Shown: positions 41,509 through 52,291 of the stretch, one piece after another
How positions within the stretch are numbered: the first letter of the stretch is position 1
How the letters are laid out: the number at the start of each line of letters is the position of its first letter
Source: Polaromonas vacuolata
GTDB lineage: Bacteria; Pseudomonadota; Gammaproteobacteria; Burkholderiales; Burkholderiaceae_C
NCBI RefSeq assembly: GCF_012584515.1
Contig: NZ_CP051461.1
Coordinates: forward strand, 2,165,501-2,229,500
Length of the DNA: 64,000 bases
Reading direction: 5' to 3'
Position numbers and translations under genes: made by a program
The notes under the pieces: generated by a model
Database searches by the model: none
The model's input: the letters and a program-made list of their open reading frames with translations, nothing else
What the model was told of the DNA's origin: nothing

Positions 41509-42246
41509 TCAAGAGACAAAAAAGCCGGTGAGCTGCATGCCCACCAAAACAAAACCGGCGCTCATCATGGCGACGTTGGCGGTGTAGGCGTGACGGGCAA
41601 AACTAAGCGTGCGGCGCCAGTAGCCCATACCAATCAAGATCACCGAGAGTGCCAGCAACTGGCCTATTTCTACGCCCACATTAAAGGCGATCAGGTTAGG
41701 CACCAAGCCGTCGGCAGAGATCTCATACTCAAGAATCTTGCTGGCCAGTCCAAAACCATGAAACAGACCAAACACCAAGGTGGCAACTTTGGTGTTGGGC
41801 TGAAAGCCAAACCAGCGCTGGAATGCGCCTAAGTTGTCCAGAGCCTTGTAGACGACCGATAAACCAATGATGGCGTCAATCACGTAGCTGTTGATGCCGA
41901 GATTGAAATACACACCCAAAATCATGGTGGTGGAGTGACCCAAGGCAAACAGGCTCACATAAACGCCTATGTGTTGAAGTCGATAGAGAAAAAAGATTAC
42001 CCCAAAAAGAAACAAGATATGGTCGTATCCCGTCATCATGTGCTTGGCTCCCAAGTACATAAAAGGCAATAAATTAATGCCCGAAATCTCTTGGATATAA
42101 CCTTTGTCGCCAGCCGTTACAGCATGTGCAAATGCATCAATACTGCCTATAAAAAGGCCAATAAAAAGTATCGAAAGAATTAATAGCCGGGTCTGCCATG
42201 ACGCCCAGGGTGAGCGCGGCAACCTGCTTGAGACAAGCTTGTGCAT
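41509..42246 (-). CDS. HupE/UreJ-like permease
   Basis: This 245-residue membrane protein has about six to seven helices and the HupE/UreJ motif GAKHMMTGYDHILFLFGV, with His and Asp within a helix, plus FALGHSTTMI and GLFHGFGLASK. HupE/UreJ proteins bring nickel or cobalt into cells, or handle them in export. The neighbouring His-rich peptide, CsoR-type repressor and NreB-like exporter make nickel the best guess. Direction of transport is not decidable from sequence. Confidence 0.82.
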   Translation of the reverse strand: MHKLVSSRLPRSPWASWQTRLLILSILFIGLFIGSIDAFAHAVTAGDKGYIQEISGINLLPFMYLGAKHMMTGYDHILFLFGVIFFLYRLQHIGVYVSLFALGHSTTMILGVYFNLGINSYVIDAIIGLSVVYKALDNLGAFQRWFGFQPNTKVATLVFGLFHGFGLASKILEYEISADGLVPNLIAFNVGVEIGQLLALSVILIGMGYWRRTLSFARHAYTANVAMMSAGFVLVGMQLTGFFVS

Positions 42247-42335
42247 AAAGACTCCAGTGGTCTGAAAAGAGAAAAAAATGAATGCGCTGCGCCAGACTTA
42301 ATGTGGCGCGAGCGAAGTTGTCGACTAAATGCGGT

Positions 42336-42755
42336 TCAGCCCATGGGTGGGCGATAGCGCCTAAAGGATTGGTCTGTATTCATCCCAAGCACCAGCGCGT
42401 CCCAACTCAAGCGCGGCGCTAATGATGCGCGCAAGGCTTGGGGCAGATGGGCGGCCGTATCGTGGGAATGGTCTAAGTCGTGATGCGGATGATCACTGCC
42501 CAAGTCTTGCTCGGCCACCGACATAACCTCGTCGTGGTCTGCATAGTCATGCGAATGCTCGTGTGCATGATCTTGTGCCACAACCAGCAATGAAGGCGCG
42601 GCTTCATGCAATGCAGCAATCGAGGCAATGCCGTGAGAGTTAGTCATTCCAACCGAGGACAGCATCACACCGAGCATGATCACCACTAACACCATCCACC
42701 TTTGGCTCAACGTGGTCACGCTGGTTAAGGTTTTCGGGTGGAGGCGTAAGGTCAT
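42336..42755 (-). CDS. His-rich exported small protein
   Basis: ATG 42755 gives 139 residues; an in-frame TTG at 42773 is also possible. After a hydrophobic segment (about residues 22-42, WMVLVVIMLGVMLSSVGMT) there is a His/Asp cluster (HAHEHSHDYADHD and HPHHDLDHSHD), suited to binding Ni, Co, Zn or Cu in the periplasm. The C-terminus ends YRPPMG, a tail I associate with small metal-resistance accessory proteins. It is transcribed divergently from the repressor gene, whose operator lies between them. Confidence 0.65.
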   Translation of the reverse strand: MTLRLHPKTLTSVTTLSQRWMVLVVIMLGVMLSSVGMTNSHGIASIAALHEAAPSLLVVAQDHAHEHSHDYADHDEVMSVAEQDLGSDHPHHDLDHSHDTAAHLPQALRASLAPRLSWDALVLGMNTDQSFRRYRPPMG

Positions 42756-42780
42756 GTGGTTGTTTGGTAGCAAGTCAGCT

Positions 42781-42810
42781 ATTATCGCATCCCCCTAGGG
42801 AGGATAATAT
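42781..42810. promoter_or_regulatory. Symmetric metal-repressor operator with divergent -10 elements
   Basis: An inverted repeat ATTATC (42781-42786) ... GATAAT (42803-42808) flanks a C-tract/G-tract core CCCCCTAGGGAG. G/C tracts with AT flanks are the known operator type of RcnR/CsoR repressors. On each strand GATAAT can be a -10 element, placing starts near 42815 (plus) and 42774 (minus), so repressor binding should block both promoters. AGGGAGG may also be the ribosome site, 12 bases before the repressor ATG. Confidence 0.6.
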
Positions 42811-42815
42811 CCAGA

Positions 42816-43094
42816 ATGACTCAAGCCCACATACATGCCTCGCATCCGGCCATCATCAAACGTCTTAAAAGAGCCAATGGCCATCTCGCCAGCACCATAG
42901 AAATGCTGATGGCGGGTCGCTCTTGTCTGGATGTTGCGCAGCAATTACAAGCCGTAGAAAAAGCCGTTCAACAGGCGAAAAAAGCTTTAATCCAAGACCA
43001 TTTAGACCATTGTCTTGAAGGCTTAGTCGGCCCGCTTGGTGGAGATCAAAGGCACGCCATGGACGAATTCAAAGAAATCACGCGCTACTTATAA
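42816..43094 (+). CDS. CsoR/RcnR/FrmR-family metal-sensing repressor
   Basis: This 92-residue all-helical protein (DUF156 family) has the sequence AIIKRLKRANGHLASTIEML. The candidate metal ligands are Cys37, His62 and Cys66, with the 25/4 spacing of the CsoR C-H-C set, plus His65 and N-terminal His5, His7 and His10. The extra histidines are closer to the nickel/cobalt sensor RcnR. The metal is therefore uncertain, but nickel or cobalt fits the neighbours best. It probably represses itself, the divergent His-rich gene and the downstream exporter from the 42781-42810 operator. Confidence 0.85.
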   Translation: MTQAHIHASHPAIIKRLKRANGHLASTIEMLMAGRSCLDVAQQLQAVEKAVQQAKKALIQDHLDHCLEGLVGPLGGDQRHAMDEFKEITRYL

Positions 43095-43163
43095 AGTTGT
43101 TTATGACAGGCCAGCACACACTATTTCAGCCAAGACGCTTGGCTTGAGAGCGAAAGACACAAC

Positions 43164-44489
43164 ATGCTGAGCATCTTCGCCAACCAAACCTATCGCCATT
43201 TATTTGCCGCTCAAGTCATTGCATTGATAGGAACTGGCCTAGCCACAGTCGCACTAGGCTTGCTAGCTTTTGATCTAGCCGGCAATGACGCCGGCGTAGT
43301 CTTGGGAACGGCATTGGCTATCAAAATGATTGCCTATGTTGGCGTCGCACCTATCGCCGCCGCATTTGCCGAGCGCTTGCCAAGGCGAGCCATATTGGTC
43401 AGTTTGGATTTAATCAGAGCAGCAGTAGCACTGTTTCTGCCGTTCGTCACCCAGATCTGGGAAATTTACCTGCTCATTTTTGTCTTGCAGGCGGCCTCAG
43501 CAGCATTTACGCCGGCTTTTCAAGCCACTATTCCAGAGGTGTTGCCGCGGGAAGATGACTACACCAAAGCTTTGTCGCTATCACGCTTAGCCTATGACAT
43601 GGAGAACTTAGTCAGCCCCCTACTAGCCGCAGCCTTGCTGTCGGTGATCAGTTTTCACAATTTGTTTGCTGGCACGGTGCTGGGGTTTTTACTCTCCGCC
43701 GTATTGGTCGTGTCGGCCCGGCTACCGCAACAAGCCGTGCCGCAGCGCCGCAGCATTTACCAGCGCACCACGCGCGGGCTACGCATTTATTTAGCCACAC
43801 CCAGGCTGCGCGGTTTGCTGGCTGTGAATTTGGCGGTGGCAGCAGCGGGCTCAATGGTGTTTGTCAACACCGTGGTGATTGTCCAAGGCCAGCTGGGTTT
43901 AAGCCAAAACGCAGTAGCGCTGACCTTGGCGAGTTTTGGTGCGGGCTCCATGATTACTGCGCTGGCGCTACCCAGCCTATTGGCTAAGCTGACAGACAGG
44001 TCGGTAATGCTCAGCGCTATTGTTATGTTGGTTGTGGGCATGTTCGCGGGCGTTTGGGTGACGGGACAAAACGCATTAATGGCCTTGTGGTTTGTACTTG
44101 GCTTGGCGTTTGCCAGTGCCCAAACACCTTCGGGGCGATTGTTACGTCGCTCAGCCAATCCAGAAGATCGGCCATCACTGTTTGCCGCGCAGTTTGCCCT
44201 GTCACATGCTTGTTGGTTGCTGTTTTATCCTTTGGCCGGCTGGTTGGGCTCTCACTTTGGCATGCCTTTAAGCTTTGCGGTACTAGGCTGTTCAACTGCA
44301 TTGGCTGTCGGCTTAGCTTTAAAAATATGGCCGCCTTTTGATCCCGATGTACTGACGCATGTACACCCTAATCTTGCGGTTTGCCATCCACATGTAACAG
44401 GTGAACCTGCAACCGGCCAAGATTTACACCACACCCATGCTTTTGTGATTGATGACGACCACCTGCATTGGCCGAGTACAGGTCATTAA
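43164..44489 (+). CDS. NreB-like MFS nickel exporter with His-rich tail
   Basis: This 441-residue protein has 12 predicted membrane helices of the MFS type, starting LSIFANQTYRHLFAAQVIAL. The cytoplasmic C-terminal tail (about residues 395-441) contains many His residues (LTHVHPNLAVCHPHV, LHHTHAFVIDDDHLHW). This layout is that of NreB nickel-resistance exporters. It starts 69 bases after the repressor stop, so it is probably repressor-controlled. Drug efflux is the alternative for this MFS branch, but the tail argues for metal. Confidence 0.82.
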   Translation: MLSIFANQTYRHLFAAQVIALIGTGLATVALGLLAFDLAGNDAGVVLGTALAIKMIAYVGVAPIAAAFAERLPRRAILVSLDLIRAAVALFLPFVTQIWEIYLLIFVLQAASAAFTPAFQATIPEVLPREDDYTKALSLSRLAYDMENLVSPLLAAALLSVISFHNLFAGTVLGFLLSAVLVVSARLPQQAVPQRRSIYQRTTRGLRIYLATPRLRGLLAVNLAVAAAGSMVFVNTVVIVQGQLGLSQNAVALTLASFGAGSMITALALPSLLAKLTDRSVMLSAIVMLVVGMFAGVWVTGQNALMALWFVLGLAFASAQTPSGRLLRRSANPEDRPSLFAAQFALSHACWLLFYPLAGWLGSHFGMPLSFAVLGCSTALAVGLALKIWPPFDPDVLTHVHPNLAVCHPHVTGEPATGQDLHHTHAFVIDDDHLHWPSTGH

Positions 44490-44696
44490 TATTTAAGTGC
44501 ATTTTTGATTCAAATTTAAGCCACCTTCTCCCTTGTCTAATTAATAACATGTAACCGACTGAGCGCGTTTAAAAAGGTAAGAATGCTTCAACCCCAAAGG
44601 CATCTTTTGAACACCCCTTTCTTATGCATTTTCAGTCCTGCGCAGCGCAGTATTTATTCATCATATTTAGTGACTGGATCTATCGACTTTAAAAAA

Positions 44697-45943
44697 ATGA
44701 GCCATGCTTGGCCACACGCAAAGTCAACTTTGTTGACCATGCTTTGCCTGAGCACATTACTAACGGCATGCTCAGGCAAGTCTGAAGCACCAGCCGTCAA
44801 GCCACCCACTGAAGTCGGTGTAGTGACGATGCAGCCAGAACGCCAAATCGTCACCAACGAATTACCCGGACGAACCAGCGCTTTTCTCACTGCCGAGATT
44901 CGCCCGCAAGTAGGCGGCATCATCGAGCAACGTCCGTTTACTGAAGGCGCCCAGGTCAAAACCGGTCAGTTGTTGTATCAACTCGATAACGCCAGCTATC
45001 TCGCTGCACAGGCTAATGCACAGGCCTTGCTGACTCGCTCTGAGGCCGCCTTGAGCGCAGCAAAAAGAAATGCCAACCGCAATGCAGAGCTAGTCAAGAT
45101 CAATGCGATTAGCCAGCAGTTGGCGGATGATAGCCAAGCACTGATGTTGCTGGCCACTTCAGACCTTGCCGTGGCCAAGGCGGCGTTAGACAGCGCGCGT
45201 ATTAATTTGGCCTATACCCGCATAGTCGCGCCAATTAATGGGCGCATAACTACCTCTAGCGTCACGCCAGGCGCTTTGGTCACAGCGAATCAATCGGCGC
45301 GGCACTCACTACAGTGCTGCAACTCGATCCGATGTATGTCGATATCACCCAGTCCAGCACCGAACTACTGCAACTAAAAACCGATAAGGCACGCGGCCTG
45401 ATCAAGGGCAGCGAGCAAGCCGAAGCCAACATCACCTTGATCTTGGAAGACGGCAGCACTTACGCGCAAAAAGGCAAACTCAAGTTCAGCGGTGTGAATG
45501 TCAACACCAGCACCGGCACCGTCACGCTGCGTGCGCTTGTGCCGAACCCGAATGGTTTGTTAATGCCTGGCATGTATGTGCGGGCCATGCTGGAGGCCGG
45601 AGTGAACGAGCAGGCCATACTCACACCACAGCAAAGCGTGACCCGGGAGGCGAGCGGCAAAGCGACTGTTCTTGTAGTCGGTAGTGATAACAAGGTCGAG
45701 CGTCGGGCGATTCAAATCGATCAAGCAGTGGGTAACCGCTGGCTGGTAACCCATGGTTTGGCCCAAGGTGAGCGGGTGATTGTTGACGGACTGCAACGCA
45801 TCACAGCGGGTGACACGGTCAAGCCGGTGGTACTGACGCTGGCGCAGTTAGCCGGCGAAAAGGCTGAGCCTGCTAAGGGCGCTGCACCGGCAACCTCGAC
45901 AGCGCCAATAGCGGCCGCTTCATCGACCACAGCCCAGCGCTAA
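44697..45943 (+). pseudogene. RND efflux periplasmic adaptor, frameshifted
   Basis: The adaptor (MexA/AcrA family) lies in two frames. ATG 44697 opens a lipoprotein (lipobox LTAC, Cys near 22) with the barrel-sandwich and hairpin parts, up to RIVAPINGRITTSSVTPGAL and TANQS. It then runs out of family sequence and stops at 45377. The continuation, ALTTVLQLDPMYVDITQSS, is in the -1 frame and runs to 45943. The break lies at 45294-45304. Adding one base there gives a 415-residue product of normal length. So this is either a broken gene or a one-base sequence error. No slippery motif is present. The pump and outer-membrane genes downstream are intact. Confidence 0.85.
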
Positions 45944-45955
45944 AAGGGCTTTTTC

Positions 45956-48900
45956 ATGGCACATTTTTTTATCGACAGACCTATCTTTGCGTGGGTGCTG
46001 GCCATCATCATCATGCTCGCGGGGGCCTTGTCCATCAGCACCTTGCCGCTAGAGCAATACCCGGACATCGCGCCGCCCAGGGTCTCGATTAGCGCCACCT
46101 ATACCGGCGCTTCAGCCGAGACGATTGAAGCGTCAGCCTCTCAAGTGATTGAGCAGCAGCTCAAGGGCTTGGATAACTTGCTGTATGTCGAATCGAACAG
46201 TGATGCCTCGGGCCGTTCCCGCACGACGCTTACCTTTAACCCCGGCACCAACATCGACGTAGCCCAAGTACAGGTACAAAACAAACTACAACAAGCTTTA
46301 TCGCGCCTGCCAGAAGCGGTGCAAAGCCGCGGTGTGAGTGTCACCAAGGGCGGCTCTGATTGGTTGATGGTGTTTACCTTCACCTCGCCCGACCCCAGCG
46401 TTAGCCAAGTTGATATTGGCGACTATCTGCAAAGCAATCTCATCGATGTGATTGGCCGCGTTCCCGGTGTCGGCGACGTGCAATTATTCGGCACCAACTA
46501 TGCCATGCGGATATGGCTAGACCCCGCAAAACTAGAAAAATTTGCGCTAATGCCGTCGGATATTACCAGCGCTATCAACGCCCAAAATACCCAAGTTTCA
46601 GCCGGCCAGCTCGGCACATTGCCCGCTATTGAAGGTCAGCAACTTAACGCCTCGATTACGGCGCGCAGCCAGCTCAAGACGGTTGAACAATTCAATAACG
46701 TACTGCTTAAATCCAGCCCCGATGGCGCTGTTGTGCTGCTCAAAGATGTGGCTAGAGTTGAACTTGGCGGCGACAACATGTCGCGCTCCTCACGCCTGAA
46801 CGGCAAGGTCGGCGCTGGCATGGGCATTGTGTTGGCAGATGGTGCAAACGCAACCCGAGTAGCCGATGCCATCAACGCCAAAGTGGCGGAACTAGAGCCT
46901 TATTTCCCGTACGGGTTAACGTCATTCATCAGCTCGGATTCCACGCCGTTTGTGCGGGCCTCTACCAAAGAAGTGTTTAAGACGCTGGTCGAAGCCATGA
47001 TTTTGGTGGTTGTGGTGATGTTTTTATTCCTGCAAAACTTTCGCGCCACTTTGATTCCTGCGATTACCGTTCCCGTCGTGCTCTTGGGCACGCTAGGGGT
47101 GTTGTCGATTGCCGGTTACTCAATCAACGCACTGACCATGTTTGCACTTGTGCTGTCTATTGGTTTGCTAGTCGATGATGCCATCGTGGTTGTGGAAAAC
47201 GTCGAGCGGGTGATGAATACCGAAGGCTTGTCGCCCAAAGAGGCAACCCGAAAATCCATGAGTGAGATCACGCCCGCATTGGTCGGCATTGCACTGACTC
47301 TGTCCGCGGTGTTTATTCCAATGGCCTTTTTTGGCGGTTCAACTGGTGTGATTTATCGGCAATTTTCGGTCACGATTGTCTCCGCTATGGCGCTGTCCGT
47401 GCTGGTTGCGCTAACGCTTACACCAGCGATGTGCGCGACTTTTCTCAAACCGATTAAAAAAGGCGAGCACCATAAGCAAGCGGCACGCAAAGGTTTAATC
47501 GGCCTGCAAGATAGATTTTTTCATTGGTTTAACAAGCACTTTGACCGCAACGCAGACCGCTACCAAAACGGGGTGAGCAAAGCCATACGCGGCAGAAAAT
47601 ACATGCTGCTGGCCTTTGTGCTGCTGTGCGGCGCGATGGCGCTGATGTTTGCGCGCTTGCCGACATCGTTTCTGCCCAATGAAGACCAGGGCTTTATGCA
47701 AGTTCGCATCTCCCTGCCCTCAGGCGCTGCAGACGCACGCTTGCAAATAGTCATGGCCGAAGTGCAAGCCTATATGGCCAAGCAGCCAGATGTGATTAGC
47801 TTTAACTCCCTCACAGGACTGAGCGGCGACCAAAGTTCAGCCCGTGGTTTCGTGCGCTTAACTGATTGGAGCGAGCGTACCCGGCCGGAACAAAAAGCCG
47901 GTGCGATTGCGCGCAAAGCCACGCAAGATTTGGCCTACATACGGGATGCACGCATTTATGTGCAACTGCCCCCAGCGGTACGCGGATTGGGCGCCAATGC
48001 GGGCTTTAACTTTCAGCTAAAAGACTTAAACGGCTTGGGTCATGCCGCATTAATCGCCGCTAAAGACAAGCTTTTAGCACTCTCATTGAGTCGGCCAGAA
48101 ATGGATAATTTGCGCACCAATAACTTGGACGATACGGCCCAACTGAGCGTTGTAGTGGATGACCGCAAAGCCGCCGCACTTGGCCTTTCAGCCAGCGATG
48201 TCAACAACGTCTTGTCGAGCGCATTAGGCGGCGTTTACATCAACGACTTCCTCAACAATGGCCGAGTCAAACGGGTCTATATGCAGGCCGATGCGCCCTA
48301 CCGCATGCTGCCCAAGGACATAGGTCAGTGGATGGTGCGCAACAACCAAGGCCAGATGGTTTCTTTCGCTTCATTTAGTAAGACCGAATGGACCATGGGC
48401 TCCCCCGAGCTGCGCCGCTACAACGGCAGTCCTAGCTACGAATTCATTGGCGATGCAGCTCCCGGGGTGAGTTCTGGTGTGGCAATGGATGCCATCGAAG
48501 CAATGATTAAAGAGCTGCCTAACGGCATTGGCTACGAGTGGACTGGTGCGTCCTATCAAGAACGTTTGTCGGGCGCGCAAGCACCGCTGCTCTACGCCAT
48601 ATCCATACTCTTTGTTTTCCTTTGTTTAGCCGCTTTGTATGAGAGCTGGTCAGTGCCTATGTCGGTCATTTTGGCCGTGCCACTAGGCGTGATCGGTGCG
48701 CTGATATTTACCGGAACGCGAGGGCTATCGAACGACGTTTACTTCCAAGTAGGACTTTTAACCACCGTGGGACTGGCGTCTAAAAATGCCATATTGATTG
48801 TTGAGTTCGCCACGCAATTGCAAGCCCAAGGTAAAAGCGTTTTAGACGCTACGCTGGAAGCCGTCAGGCTCAGGCTCAGGCCCATATTGATGACGTCATT

Positions 48901-49135
48901 AGCATTTGGCTTTGGTGTGTTGCCGCTGGCCATTGGCACTGGCGCAGGCGCTGGCGGACGCCAAGCGATTGGCACAGCAGTACTAGGTGGCATGATGTTT
49001 TCCACTGCGTTAGGGATTTTCTTTGTGCCAGTTTTCTTCTTTGTCATTCGCAACTTTTTTGCCAAACGTAAAGAAGCCAAAAAGCAAATTGATGAAAACC
49101 AGCCAATAAAACCCAATTCAGAAAGTGCGCAATGA
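45956..49135 (+). CDS. RND multidrug efflux pump (HAE1, AcrB/MexB type)
   Basis: This 1059-residue inner-membrane pump has 12 membrane helices and two large periplasmic loops. The proton-relay aspartates are in GLLVDDAIVVVENVER (helix 4) and the Lys in GLASKNAILIVEFA (helix 10). MAHFFIDRPIFAWVLAIII is the classic AcrB start. It would export drugs or hydrophobic compounds by proton antiport. It begins 12 bases after the adaptor stop and overlaps the outer-membrane gene by ATGA. No regulator gene is beside it. Confidence 0.95.
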   Translation: MAHFFIDRPIFAWVLAIIIMLAGALSISTLPLEQYPDIAPPRVSISATYTGASAETIEASASQVIEQQLKGLDNLLYVESNSDASGRSRTTLTFNPGTNIDVAQVQVQNKLQQALSRLPEAVQSRGVSVTKGGSDWLMVFTFTSPDPSVSQVDIGDYLQSNLIDVIGRVPGVGDVQLFGTNYAMRIWLDPAKLEKFALMPSDITSAINAQNTQVSAGQLGTLPAIEGQQLNASITARSQLKTVEQFNNVLLKSSPDGAVVLLKDVARVELGGDNMSRSSRLNGKVGAGMGIVLADGANATRVADAINAKVAELEPYFPYGLTSFISSDSTPFVRASTKEVFKTLVEAMILVVVVMFLFLQNFRATLIPAITVPVVLLGTLGVLSIAGYSINALTMFALVLSIGLLVDDAIVVVENVERVMNTEGLSPKEATRKSMSEITPALVGIALTLSAVFIPMAFFGGSTGVIYRQFSVTIVSAMALSVLVALTLTPAMCATFLKPIKKGEHHKQAARKGLIGLQDRFFHWFNKHFDRNADRYQNGVSKAIRGRKYMLLAFVLLCGAMALMFARLPTSFLPNEDQGFMQVRISLPSGAADARLQIVMAEVQAYMAKQPDVISFNSLTGLSGDQSSARGFVRLTDWSERTRPEQKAGAIARKATQDLAYIRDARIYVQLPPAVRGLGANAGFNFQLKDLNGLGHAALIAAKDKLLALSLSRPEMDNLRTNNLDDTAQLSVVVDDRKAAALGLSASDVNNVLSSALGGVYINDFLNNGRVKRVYMQADAPYRMLPKDIGQWMVRNNQGQMVSFASFSKTEWTMGSPELRRYNGSPSYEFIGDAAPGVSSGVAMDAIEAMIKELPNGIGYEWTGASYQERLSGAQAPLLYAISILFVFLCLAALYESWSVPMSVILAVPLGVIGALIFTGTRGLSNDVYFQVGLLTTVGLASKNAILIVEFATQLQAQGKSVLDATLEAVRLRLRPILMTSLAFGFGVLPLAIGTGAGAGGRQAIGTAVLGGMMFSTALGIFFVPVFFFVIRNFFAKRKEAKKQIDENQPIKPNSESAQ

Positions 49136-50601
49136 AGCCAAGCCACAGATTTAAAACGCTGAGCTTTCGTGTAGCCGCACTGAGCGCCATTGCCTTAGTG
49201 GCCGGTTGCGCGAATCTCGCACCCGACTATCAACGTCCAGCGCTACCAGTTCCCGCAACGCTAGATTCGACAAACACAACGCCAAGCACTCCAGAAATCC
49301 AGACACCGGCTTTGAGCTGGAATGATTTTCTGCAAGAGCAACGCCTGCGCGAAGTAGTTGCCCTGACACTAGAAAACAATCGCGACCTGCGTGTCGCCGT
49401 GCTTGCCATTAGCAAAGCGCGCGCGCAATACAGTATCTCACGCGCAGACTTATTCCCCACACTGACGGCAACCGGCGAAGGCAACAGCAGCAACGCTGGC
49501 TCGCAAACGAGCAATAACAGCAACGCGCAGACCGGCGTACGCCGCCAATACACGGCGGAGCTGGGTATTACCAGCTATGAAATTGATTTTTTCTCGCGTG
49601 TGCGAAACCTCAACGATGCGGCGCTACAGCAGTTTTTTAGCATCACAGAAAACCGCCGCAGTGTGCAGCTAAGCTTAGTTGCCGAAGTCGTCAACGCTTG
49701 GCTCACCTTAGACGCAGACGGACGCCGACTACAACTGGCCAACAACACCTTGGAGAATTTAAGCCGCGCTTACGAGCTGTCTAAGCGCAGCTTTGAGCTG
49801 GGCGCAACGTCCGGTCTCGCCCTAGCGCAGGCGCAAACCACGGTTGACGCTGCGCGTGTTGATGTGGGCAGCTTCACCAGTTTGTTCGCCCGCGACCGCA
49901 ATCTACTGGCCTTGCTCATAGGCGCGACCATGCCAGAGAGGTTGCTGCCAGACGGCGCAGTAGCAGAACCAATCCGGGCAGATAGTGCACCTAGACAGCA
50001 AGCCAAAACTGCATCGTTGTTATTAGACGTGCCGGTCAACTTGCCCTCTACACGGCTGCAAAACCGACCGGATGTACAAGCGGCTGAGTTTGCACTGCGC
50101 GCAAGTTACGCCAACATAGGTGCGGCGCGGGCAGCGTTCTTTCCCAGCATCACGCTAACGGCAACTGCGGGCAGCAGCAGTTCTAGCCTGTCCAATTTGT
50201 TTGCTAGCGGCAGCAGTAGCTGGAGCTTTTTGCCACAAATACGCCTGCCCATTTTTGATGCAGGCCGCAATCGTGCAAATTTAGACATCGCGCAAATAGA
50301 CCGCAACAGCCTGCTGGCTAAATATGAAAAAACCGTACAAACAGCCTTCCGCGAAACCGCCGACGCACTGGCCGACCGAGCCACGCTAGAGAGCCGATTG
50401 ACGGCTCAACGCTCATTGGTCGCAGCAACCGAACAAGTGCTAAAGCTGTCCGAGGCCAGATACCGTTTAGGCAGTGACAGTTTTTTGCCCGTGCTTGACG
50501 CTAGGCGTGCGGTATATGCGGCTGAGCAAACATTGATTGGACTGGTGCTGACGGAGCAGCTAAATCGAATCACACTCTACAAAGTGCTGGGTGGCGGCTG
50601 A
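49132..50601 (+). CDS. Outer membrane efflux lipoprotein (OprM/NodT family)
   Basis: This 489-residue protein has a lipoprotein signal ending LVAGC (Cys26) and NLAPDYQRPALPVP, the standard opening of NodT-family channels. Two OEP repeats follow; each supplies two strands of the outer-membrane barrel and helices of the periplasmic tunnel. It completes the tripartite pump. Its start overlaps the pump stop by ATGA. It ends about 40 bases before a strong terminator, so the operon stops here. Confidence 0.93.
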   Translation: MKPSHRFKTLSFRVAALSAIALVAGCANLAPDYQRPALPVPATLDSTNTTPSTPEIQTPALSWNDFLQEQRLREVVALTLENNRDLRVAVLAISKARAQYSISRADLFPTLTATGEGNSSNAGSQTSNNSNAQTGVRRQYTAELGITSYEIDFFSRVRNLNDAALQQFFSITENRRSVQLSLVAEVVNAWLTLDADGRRLQLANNTLENLSRAYELSKRSFELGATSGLALAQAQTTVDAARVDVGSFTSLFARDRNLLALLIGATMPERLLPDGAVAEPIRADSAPRQQAKTASLLLDVPVNLPSTRLQNRPDVQAAEFALRASYANIGAARAAFFPSITLTATAGSSSSSLSNLFASGSSSWSFLPQIRLPIFDAGRNRANLDIAQIDRNSLLAKYEKTVQTAFRETADALADRATLESRLTAQRSLVAATEQVLKLSEARYRLGSDSFLPVLDARRAVYAAEQTLIGLVLTEQLNRITLYKVLGGG

Positions 50602-50642
50602 GGATTATTAAGGCCTGCTTGAACAGCTCAAAAACCACTACC

Positions 50643-50670
50643 AAAAACCGCTGCTTAAGCGGTTTTTTTT
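50643..50670 (+). terminator. Intrinsic terminator of the RND operon
   Basis: AAAAACCGCT (50643-50652) pairs with AGCGGTTTTT (50658-50667) around a GCTTA loop. It continues into eight T's, a textbook Rho-independent terminator 42 bases after the outer-membrane gene stop. Confidence 0.9.
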
Positions 50671-52225
<1,555 letters not shown>

Positions 52226-52256
52226 CACGCAAAAAAAGCTAACTTCAACCTAACAG

Positions 52257-52281
52257 AACCCCGGCAAGTCCGGGGTTTTTT
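52257..52281 (+). terminator. Terminator-like hairpin between dctP and dctQ
   Basis: AACCCCGG (52257-52264) and CCGGGGTT (52270-52277) form a perfect 8-bp stem with a CAAGT loop, followed by six T's. It lies 11 bases before the dctQ ATG and 32 after the dctP stop. It probably ends most transcripts after dctP, giving more binding protein than membrane subunits, with readthrough for dctQM. Confidence 0.8.
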
Positions 52282-52291
52282 GGAATCTAAG

